Shown here: positions 32,363 through 38,076 of the stretch, piece by piece
How positions within the stretch are numbered: the stretch's first letter is position 1
How the letters are laid out: the number at the start of each line of letters is the position of its first letter
Assembly (NCBI GenBank): GCA_025361765.1
Contig: JANYJS010000006.1
Coordinates: forward strand, 1-38,076
Direction: 5' to 3'
Length of the DNA: 38,076 nucleotides
Source of the DNA: Bacillota bacterium
GTDB lineage: Bacteria; Bacillota; Clostridia; Peptostreptococcales; Anaerovoracaceae
Notes under the pieces: generated by a model
What the model saw: the letters and a program-made list of their open reading frames with translations, nothing else
What the model was told of the DNA's origin: nothing
Databases searched by the model: none
Made by a program: the position numbers and the translations under genes

Positions 32363-33113
32363 TAGCCCTTCCTCCTTCCCACGTCTGTTCTTTCATCAAT
32401 TTTCGTATTCCCAGACACTGGGCATAAAAAATCTCATGCTCCCTGGCATTTTCAAGGCCAAAGCTGGGATTATTGAGCTGAGCCTTTATTTCACCCTTTG
32501 AAGATAGTAATATGATAGTTTTTCCCATAAATACGGCTTCTTCGATGCTATGGGTGACGATGACGATGGTTAAAGGAGATTTCTGGTAGAGTGTCAAAAC
32601 TTCATCCTGTAGAGATTCTCTCGTCAAGGCGTCGAGGGCTGAAAAAGGTTCGTCTAAAAGTAGAAGGTCCGGAGAAGCGAGCCAGGAACGGGCGATGGCA
32701 ACTCTTTGCTTCTGCCCGCCACTCAGTTCACTTGGATAATGACTCTCATGAGAATCAAGCTTAAGCCATCTGAGCAGATCTTGAGCTGCGGAAATATCCG
32801 AAGAACTTCTTCTCCCTCTCAATGTCAATGGCAGCAGCGTGTTGTCCAAGACGGTTTTCCAGGGGAAAAGGCCAAAATCCTGAAGAACGGTGCTGACGGC
32901 AAGGGGTTTAAGATGAGACAATTCTCCTTCTGTCTGACAGGTCAGCGGCAGCAATCCAGCTAGGGCATACAAAAAAGTTGTTTTACCGCAGCCTGAAGGT
33001 CCAAGAATGGCATAGGTTTCATTTTCCATAATCTTGAGATTCAATTTTTTCAAGACCTGAAGATTCCCATAGGATGCAGAATAATTTTGGACATCTACAA
33101 TAGCATTAAGCAT
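32337..33113 (-). CDS. ABC transporter ATP-binding protein (SsuB/TauB-type)
   Basis: This 258-residue ATPase powers the adjacent permease. It has the Walker A GPSGCGKTT, Q-loop VLQDFGLFPWKTVLDN, signature LSGGQKQRVAIARSW, Walker B LLLLDEPFSALD and switch His in IVTHSIEEA. The length and the DFGLFPWKTVLDN stretch fit the SsuB/TauB family. It follows ubiX by 53 bases and overlaps the permease gene. The ATG at 33113 follows GAGGT. Confidence 0.93.
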   Translation of the reverse strand: MLNAIVDVQNYSASYGNLQVLKKLNLKIMENETYAILGPSGCGKTTFLYALAGLLPLTCQTEGELSHLKPLAVSTVLQDFGLFPWKTVLDNTLLPLTLRGRRSSSDISAAQDLLRWLKLDSHESHYPSELSGGQKQRVAIARSWLASPDLLLLDEPFSALDALTRESLQDEVLTLYQKSPLTIVIVTHSIEEAVFMGKTIILLSSKGEIKAQLNNPSFGLENAREHEIFYAQCLGIRKLMKEQTWEGGRASEKVSFSI

Positions 33114-33166
33114 GACGAATACCTCGTAATGAGTTTTTGAATATGAGCATTACCCCATAGTGCACT

Positions 33167-33751
33167 TTATGCATGAGTAACTCCCCATACTTTAGAGTAG
33201 GGGTTTTCTATTTCAAGAGAGTCTAGGATGCGGCCTATACTGTCATTTATAGTGTCTTCCAAGGTTTTCGGCTTATTATAAAACGAGGGCATCGGCGGCA
33301 TTATGGTTACACCCATATTGCTAAGCCGTAGCATGTTTCTTAAATGAATACTTGAAAGAGGAGATTCTCTAGGGATTAAAATCAGTCGCCGATTCTCTTT
33401 GAGCATGACGTCTGCTGCTCTTGTGATGAGCGAATCAGAACCTCCCTGTGCCACTTTTGAAACGGTTCCCATGCTACAGGGAATGATGACCATGGCGTCG
33501 GTTTTGAAAGAGCCGCTGGAAATAGGGGCAAACAAATCCGTATTATTATGAACAAAAATATGCCCACTCGAGGCCTGATAGCCCGAGACGATCTGATTCA
33601 TGCTTAGTTCCAGTTCATAAGCGCAAACAGCCTCGCCAGTTTGAGACACCACAAGATGAACCTCATGACCAAGGGATAGCAAAGTTTCGATAAAACGATG
33701 AGCTAGAATACTGCCGCTGGCACCAGTAATGGCAACTATGATTTTTTTCAT
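33167..33751 (-). CDS. ubiX: UbiX-family flavin prenyltransferase
   Basis: This 194-residue enzyme would make prenylated FMN, the cofactor of UbiD-type decarboxylases, from FMN and dimethylallyl phosphate. It has IVAITGASGSILAHRFIE at the N-terminus, VIIPCSMGTVSKVAQGGSDSLITRAADV, the conserved RRLILIPRESPLSSIHLRNM and MPPMPSFYNKPKT. ATG at 33751 behind GGAGG. It is encoded with a UbiD-type decarboxylase and a UbiA-type prenyltransferase, so it most likely serves that decarboxylase. In a futalosine-type menaquinone route the same role is called MqnM. Confidence 0.95.
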   Translation of the reverse strand: MKKIIVAITGASGSILAHRFIETLLSLGHEVHLVVSQTGEAVCAYELELSMNQIVSGYQASSGHIFVHNNTDLFAPISSGSFKTDAMVIIPCSMGTVSKVAQGGSDSLITRAADVMLKENRRLILIPRESPLSSIHLRNMLRLSNMGVTIMPPMPSFYNKPKTLEDTINDSIGRILDSLEIENPYSKVWGVTHA

Positions 33752-33816
33752 AAAACCTCCGAAGGGTCATTAATGCTATTGTAATTGATAACTTGACTAT
33801 ATCTAATATGGGCCAG

Positions 33817-34707
33817 CTATACAAATACGTCAAGGGCTGTTACGGTCAGAAGCAGAACCGAGATAATTTGATTGATATGATAGGATGCGATGTTCATTTT
33901 ATGCAGGTGAGCAGGATCTACCATATAATGTTCAAGAATCAGCAGAAAACCTGAAATAATAACGCCGGACAGATAAATAAAGCCAAGCTTTGTCATCTGC
34001 GGAAGCGTTAAAAGGGGCAGCGTCAGAAGAAGCAGCCACATAACCAGATGAAGGCCTCTTGAAATCCATAAAGCTCCTCGATAGCCAAACCTAGCCGGAA
34101 TGGAGAAAAGTCCCTCGGCTCTGTCAAAGTCGATGTCCTGTGTGCCATAGATGATGTCAAATCCGGCGACCCAAAGGGCGACAATGGCGGCAAGAACAAA
34201 AGGCACGAGATCAAAGGAAGCTCTGATAGCCAGCCAAGCGCCAACTGGCGCTCCCGCGCAGGTAATACCCAAAATCAGATGACATAACCAGGTAAAGCGC
34301 TTGGTGTAGGAGTAGAGGGTAAACAGCAGCAAAGCCACTGGGGATAGCCACAAGCAAAGACTGTTAATGTTAGCCGCAGCAATGATGAATAGCACATAGC
34401 AAAAAGCTGTGATCAGAAGAGCTTCTCGGCGTTTTACCTTTCCTGCGGGAATATGCCTACTTTGGGTTCTGGGATTTTTGGCGTCAAAGTCGGCATCTAC
34501 ATAGCGGTTGAGCGCGTTGGCACCGTTTCTGCCCGCAAATAGGGCTACGAGAATCCAAAAAAGAATAGCCAGTTTTGGGAGTCCCCCTGCGGCCAGCAGC
34601 ATTGAAATCATAGCGAAGGGCAGTGAAAAGAGTGTATGGGAAAACATGACCAGTTCGCCATAAGTCTTAAGCTTGGCATAGAGTTTATTGCGTAAGGTCA
34701 ATGCCAT
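33817..34707 (-). CDS. UbiA-family prenyltransferase (MqnP-like)
   Basis: This 296-residue integral membrane enzyme (about nine helices) transfers a polyprenyl chain onto an aromatic acceptor. The first Asp-rich motif is NRYVDADFDAKNPRTQSRHI and the second is YGTQDIDFDRAEG, both at expected places. I chose the ATG at 34707 because AGGTGG is correctly spaced before it; an in-frame ATG at 34725 overlaps that site. It overlaps the ubiD gene by 23 bases, so translation is coupled. The acceptor may be 4-hydroxybenzoate-like or, with the UbiD/UbiX partners, 1,4-dihydroxy-6-naphthoate as for MqnP. Confidence 0.92.
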   Translation of the reverse strand: MALTLRNKLYAKLKTYGELVMFSHTLFSLPFAMISMLLAAGGLPKLAILFWILVALFAGRNGANALNRYVDADFDAKNPRTQSRHIPAGKVKRREALLITAFCYVLFIIAAANINSLCLWLSPVALLLFTLYSYTKRFTWLCHLILGITCAGAPVGAWLAIRASFDLVPFVLAAIVALWVAGFDIIYGTQDIDFDRAEGLFSIPARFGYRGALWISRGLHLVMWLLLLTLPLLTLPQMTKLGFIYLSGVIISGFLLILEHYMVDPAHLHKMNIASYHINQIISVLLLTVTALDVFV

Positions 34708-36415
34708 AGCTTGCCCACCTTTCATCCACTTTTGCCTTGACGTCTGGGCTCATTTCGATATCATCTGGCCACGGCCGCATAAGTCCATCAGCAGGGCCTT
34801 TTTTGGTTGCATCAATGCCCACGAACATTGTGCCATCTTCTCTTGAGCGAATGATCATATCCCTCTTCGGATCGATGTTGTTGAATATTTTCCAAGCTAC
34901 CGTCGACAAATCTTTTGGGTCGATCCACTCATCCACCAGCACTACCCAGTTTGGTTTTCCAGTTTCTTCTGCCTTGGATCCAAGAAAATCCAGAGCGCTG
35001 ATGCCCTTGTTTTTAGAAAAAGGAATAATGGTATCAGCGAGGTCATAATCAGAAGATTTGCCAGCGGATTCAGTTGGGTACTTTGTTGTCGCATCAACGC
35101 CGAGACGAAATCCTTGAAAGGCTCTATTTGAAGCGTGATCCAAGGCATCCAAAGGACCTTCTGTAAGAAGCAGATGACTTTCGGCTGTGACGTTTTGGGC
35201 TATAGCCATTACAACGGCAGCATAGTCATGGACATCGACCTTTTCATCTACGATGATGATCATTTTGGTATACATCATTTGTCCGAGTCCCCACAGAGCA
35301 TACAACATTTTGTTGCCATGGAGGGGGAAAGCTTTTTTGATTGAGACGATGGCACAGTTATGAAAAACCCCTTCAAGCGGAAAATCCATGTCCACCAGTT
35401 CGGGACACTGAATTTTAATAAGGGGCAGAAAAATTCTCTCCGTAGCCTTTCCGAGGTAGCAGTCTTCCATGGGCGGCTTGCCTACAATCGTGGTGGGATA
35501 AACCGGATTTTTCTTTCGGGTTATTTTCTCTAAATGAAATACCGGATACAGATCCGATAATGAATAGTAACCGGTATGATCGCCAAAAGGTCCTTCAAGC
35601 CTCAGTTCATCAAGATCAACATAACCTTCAAGGATGAATTCAGCATGAGCCGGGACATAAAGATCATTGGTGATGCACTTTGTCAGTTCGATAGGTCTTC
35701 TTTTTAGGTAGCCCGCAAAGATCATCTCATCGATCATCTTGGGAAGAGGAGCCGTGGCTGCGTAGATAATAGTTGGATCACAGCCTATTGCCACAGAAAC
35801 TGGCATTTTTTTTCCTGATTTTCTATATTTTTCGTAAATTTCCCTGCCATCCTTATGAAGATGCCAGTGCATGCCCGTGGTTTTATGATCATAGACCTGA
35901 AGGCGATACATGCCCACGTTTTGCTGACCTGTATCAGGGTCTTTTGTAAAGACAAGAGGCAGCGTGATGTATTTGCCGCCATCCTTGGGCCAGCACTTGA
36001 TGATCGGCAGAGTCCCAAGATCCGGGTCTTCGATGACTTCCTGACAGGGCGCATGCTTCACTTTCCTCGGAAAAATGAAGGGCAGGGGCGCAAGCTTTGG
36101 GATAGCCATAATCTTTCCTTTTAGGGTGACATAGCCGCTGAGATTCATATAGTCTTCGATTTGAGCCGCGATGTCATCCAGGCTGTTGACTCCTAGTCCA
36201 AGATTGAGTCTTTCGTAGGTACCCATAGTATTGATGACTAGAGGATAAGCAGAGCCCTTGACATGGTTGAACCTAAGGGCCTTGCCATAATGCTTCGACA
36301 CACGGTCAGCGATTTCTGTGATTTCAAGCTCAGGGTCCACTTCGGAATCTATGCTAACCAATAGGCCTTTATTTTCTAAAGCATCAAGGAATTTGGGTAA
36401 ATCTTTAAATATCAT
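34685..36415 (-). CDS. ubiD: UbiD-family decarboxylase
   Basis: This 576-residue prenyl-FMN-dependent decarboxylase acts on aromatic or alpha,beta-unsaturated acids. It shows EITEIADRVSKHYGKALRF at the N-terminus, the FMN/metal region GMHWHLHKDGREIYEKYRKS, CDPTIIYAATAPLP, the catalytic E-x-P-F-G-D stretch LEGPFGDHTGYYS, and NPVYPTTIVGKPPMEDCYLGKATER. The length is slightly above E. coli UbiD and close to MqnL-type proteins. Start ATG behind GGAGG. It heads the leftward operon. Together with UbiX and UbiA it could remove the carboxylate from a prenylated aromatic intermediate, but a stand-alone catabolic decarboxylase is an alternative. Confidence 0.92.
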   Translation of the reverse strand: MIFKDLPKFLDALENKGLLVSIDSEVDPELEITEIADRVSKHYGKALRFNHVKGSAYPLVINTMGTYERLNLGLGVNSLDDIAAQIEDYMNLSGYVTLKGKIMAIPKLAPLPFIFPRKVKHAPCQEVIEDPDLGTLPIIKCWPKDGGKYITLPLVFTKDPDTGQQNVGMYRLQVYDHKTTGMHWHLHKDGREIYEKYRKSGKKMPVSVAIGCDPTIIYAATAPLPKMIDEMIFAGYLKRRPIELTKCITNDLYVPAHAEFILEGYVDLDELRLEGPFGDHTGYYSLSDLYPVFHLEKITRKKNPVYPTTIVGKPPMEDCYLGKATERIFLPLIKIQCPELVDMDFPLEGVFHNCAIVSIKKAFPLHGNKMLYALWGLGQMMYTKMIIIVDEKVDVHDYAAVVMAIAQNVTAESHLLLTEGPLDALDHASNRAFQGFRLGVDATTKYPTESAGKSSDYDLADTIIPFSKNKGISALDFLGSKAEETGKPNWVVLVDEWIDPKDLSTVAWKIFNNIDPKRDMIIRSREDGTMFVGIDATKKGPADGLMRPWPDDIEMSPDVKAKVDERWASYGIDLTQ

Positions 36416-36438
36416 ATCATTGCCTCCGATTCATTTAA

Positions 36439-36467
36439 ATTTTAGCGATTTTATGAGTAAGTGTCAA
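36439..36467 (-). promoter_or_regulatory. Sigma-A promoter of the ubiD operon
   Basis: On the minus strand a consensus -35 TTGACA (36467-36462) and -10 TAAAAT (36444-36439) are 17 bases apart, directly before the ubiD ribosome binding site. A plus-strand extended -10 TGGTAAAAT near 36519-36527 precedes the divergent lipoprotein gene, so the two units have closely spaced promoters. Confidence 0.8.
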
Positions 36468-36573
36468 TGAAACAGGGAAAAAAATCCCCGCTTTCTTATT
36501 AGACCATGGCCTTCTTTTATGGTAAAATACCTATAGGAAAAATTCGCTAAATAAACGATTCGGAGGACAGAGC

Positions 36574-37509
36574 ATGAAGAAACTGACCTTGATGATTTGC
36601 CTAATAGTCATCTTTATTCCACTTTTATCTGGATGTTCACCAAATAAAAAAACTCAGGCACTTAGAATCGGCGTAATCTCTGACGTTGGGGCTGTTCCTT
36701 TTGTGATTGCAGAGCAGCAAGGTTTTTATGAAAAAAATGGACTTGACGTTGACATTCAAGTTTTCAAAAGCGCTATGGACCGGGATACTGCACTTCAAAC
36801 AGGGAATTTGGATGGTGCCATGGCAGATATGCTGACCGTTATCTTTTTTAATGACGCTGGATTTGAGGTTAAGATGATCGGTCAAACCAATGGCAATTAT
36901 AGATTAGTTTCCTCGCCAAAGCTTAATGTCGATGCTTTTTTAAAACTGGAATCTCCGGCAATCGGACTTTCTTCAAATACAGTCATTGATTTTGCGACGC
37001 AAAAGGTGGCTGAAGCAAAAGGATTTGATCATAAGATGAGGAAGGTAGCCATCCCCCAAATGCCAGTCAGACTTGAGATGCTTCGCGCAGGAGAACTGGA
37101 CGCGGCAACTTTGCCCGAGCCCCTAGCGGAAGCAGCGGTGCTTGATGGCGGTTCTGTGATCGGCAGCACGGAAGACTTCGGTTTATACCCGGGAATTTTC
37201 ATCATGAATCAATCTGTTTTAGAACAAAATCCAGAATCTGCTAAGAAACTGTACAAGGCTTACAATCAAGCAGTTGATTACTTGAATCAAACCGATGAAG
37301 AGGTGTATTTTGATTTTCTCATTGAGAAGCTTGGTTTTCCACAAGTTCTGAAGGGTCAGTTCAAAATGCCCGAATTCACTCTGGCGCTAACGCCGGATGC
37401 TAAAACATTCACAGAGACATCGACTTGGATGCAAAAAATGGGTTTGACTAAAAGCGATTATAACTATAACGACCTGACAAATACGGACGTGTTGCTAAAA
37501 AATAACTAA
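36574..37509 (+). CDS. ABC transporter substrate-binding lipoprotein (NMT1/SsuA-like)
   Basis: This 311-residue lipoprotein has a signal peptide with lipobox LLSGC (Cys21), so it is anchored outside the cell membrane. The mature part resembles the NMT1/THI5/SsuA family of binding proteins: RIGVISDVGAVPFVIAEQQG, FYEKNGLDVDIQVF, LQTGNLDGAMADM, and LRAGELDAATLPEPLAEAA. It is divergent from the ubiD operon that encodes a matching NitT/TauT-type ATPase and permease but no binding protein, so it almost surely completes that transporter. GGAGGAC lies before the ATG. The ligand is unknown; MqnA and MqnD share this fold, but the lipobox argues against an enzyme. Confidence 0.9.
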   Translation: MKKLTLMICLIVIFIPLLSGCSPNKKTQALRIGVISDVGAVPFVIAEQQGFYEKNGLDVDIQVFKSAMDRDTALQTGNLDGAMADMLTVIFFNDAGFEVKMIGQTNGNYRLVSSPKLNVDAFLKLESPAIGLSSNTVIDFATQKVAEAKGFDHKMRKVAIPQMPVRLEMLRAGELDAATLPEPLAEAAVLDGGSVIGSTEDFGLYPGIFIMNQSVLEQNPESAKKLYKAYNQAVDYLNQTDEEVYFDFLIEKLGFPQVLKGQFKMPEFTLALTPDAKTFTETSTWMQKMGLTKSDYNYNDLTNTDVLLKNN

Positions 37510-37651
37510 ATTTAAGGACAAGAGTTATTATTTAAATAACAAAGATGAGATCTATTATAAATACAATATGAGCTCTAATTTTAAAACTATGATGTGAGTA
37601 TTAATCAAAATAATGATGTAAAATTTTTATTAAAATAAGGAGGATTTAATC

Positions 37652-38076
37652 ATGGCAAAGAAAAAAGGCAAGGGAAAAATCATAGTCCTAATCATTTTTC
37701 TGATTATTTTGGCGGCAGGGGCTTATTTTGCAGCAGGGGCATTTGGCGTTCTACCAGCGAAGGACCTAAGTGTTGCTTACACTGAAGCTGACTACAGCAG
37801 TGCCATGTCTAAAGTGGGCACGACAGCTACCCTCGATGGCATGAGCGGAGACCAACTAAAGGGATTCCTGGGCACAAATAAAGGCAAGAAGTTAAATATT
37901 AACGACTATAATTGGAAATTTTCGGATTATAAAGCCAAAAATTTCACTTTGACCCCGGCGGAAGCCACGGCTTTATTAAATGAAATCGCGCCAAATTTCT
38001 TCTGGTTTGATCAGCTACAGGTCAACATTCTTCCGGATGGTACCATGCAGGGCTCGAGCCAGGCGGATATCGGACG
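37652..38076 (+). CDS. Membrane-anchored protein, N-terminal part (unknown)
   Basis: The gene runs off the right edge after 141 complete codons. It starts at ATG behind AAGGAGG. The N-terminus is basic (MAKKKGKGK) followed by one hydrophobic helix (about residues 10-32, IIVLIIFLIILAAGAYFAAGAF), as in a signal anchor. The rest, from PAKDLSVAYTEADYSS on, is soluble, rich in Thr, Ser, Asp and Asn, and presumably extracellular. No domain is recognised. The preceding 142 bases (37510-37651) are AT-rich with only a weak 6-bp hairpin (GTTATT/AATAAC) and no clear terminator. Confidence 0.75.
   Translation, partial: MAKKKGKGKIIVLIIFLIILAAGAYFAAGAFGVLPAKDLSVAYTEADYSSAMSKVGTTATLDGMSGDQLKGFLGTNKGKKLNINDYNWKFSDYKAKNFTLTPAEATALLNEIAPNFFWFDQLQVNILPDGTMQGSSQADIG

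Noticed and set aside
36574-37509. MqnA/MqnD enzyme instead of a binding protein
   Set aside because: The fold family is shared, but a signal peptide with lipobox LLSGC shows a secreted lipoprotein.

Overview
The window looks like a chromosomal segment of a low-GC, anaerobic Firmicute, most likely a member of the Clostridia. The evidence is strong AGGAGG-type ribosome binding sites before nearly every gene, several Fe-S and corrinoid proteins (DUF362 ferredoxin, QueG-like protein, corrinoid protein with its methyltransferase), paired U32/aminotransferase genes, a MATE pump and a TopB-type topoisomerase. No rRNA, tRNA, CRISPR array, phage or transposase gene was seen. Species cannot be named from the sequence alone.

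Layout. (1) 1-5138: a leftward operon of an agmatinase-family ureohydrolase, a 70-residue single-TM protein and an NCS1-type permease (cut by the window edge), divergent from a LuxR-type regulator followed by a DUF362 ferredoxin protein, a RidA protein and an ornithine cyclodeaminase-family enzyme. This suggests nitrogen or amino-acid catabolism. (2) 5309-7203: a QueG-like Fe-S protein, then a 5'-truncated CrtQ-like glycosyltransferase remnant and an apparently intact CrtO-like acyltransferase. (3) 7377-13872: a compact sulfur block: mnmA, a metI-like/metC-like transsulfuration pair, an E1-like ThiF/MoeB protein, a cysteine desulfurase, and a cysK gene with its own promoter. (4) 14197-15905: a two-gene corrinoid methyl-transfer module behind a repeat-rich promoter. 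(5) 16181-22103: assorted genes: DUF1801 protein, small membrane proteins, DEAD-box helicase, MATE exporter, M20 carbamoylase. (6) 22195-31557: NhaD/CitMHS-type antiporter (leftward), topB, ribokinase (leftward), then an overlapping GGDEF, U32 and class III aminotransferase run. (7) 31616-37509: a leftward operon ubiD-ubiA-ubiX-ABC ATPase-ABC permease, divergent from a lipoprotein substrate-binding protein that probably completes the transporter. (8) 37652-end: the start of a membrane-anchored protein of unknown function.

The most interesting hypothesis is block 7. A complete prenyltransferase/decarboxylase/flavin-prenyltransferase trio sits with a NitT/TauT-type importer, and no precursor-synthesis genes are nearby. 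This would fit salvage of an aromatic (for example naphthoate-type) acid from the environment for quinone assembly. Also notable are an E1-like enzyme in a sulfur operon without a visible sulfur-carrier protein, a small membrane protein embedded in a permease/ureohydrolase operon, and an unusual number of short tandem duplications (20 to 40 bp units) in intergenic DNA and in linkers of at least two enzymes.
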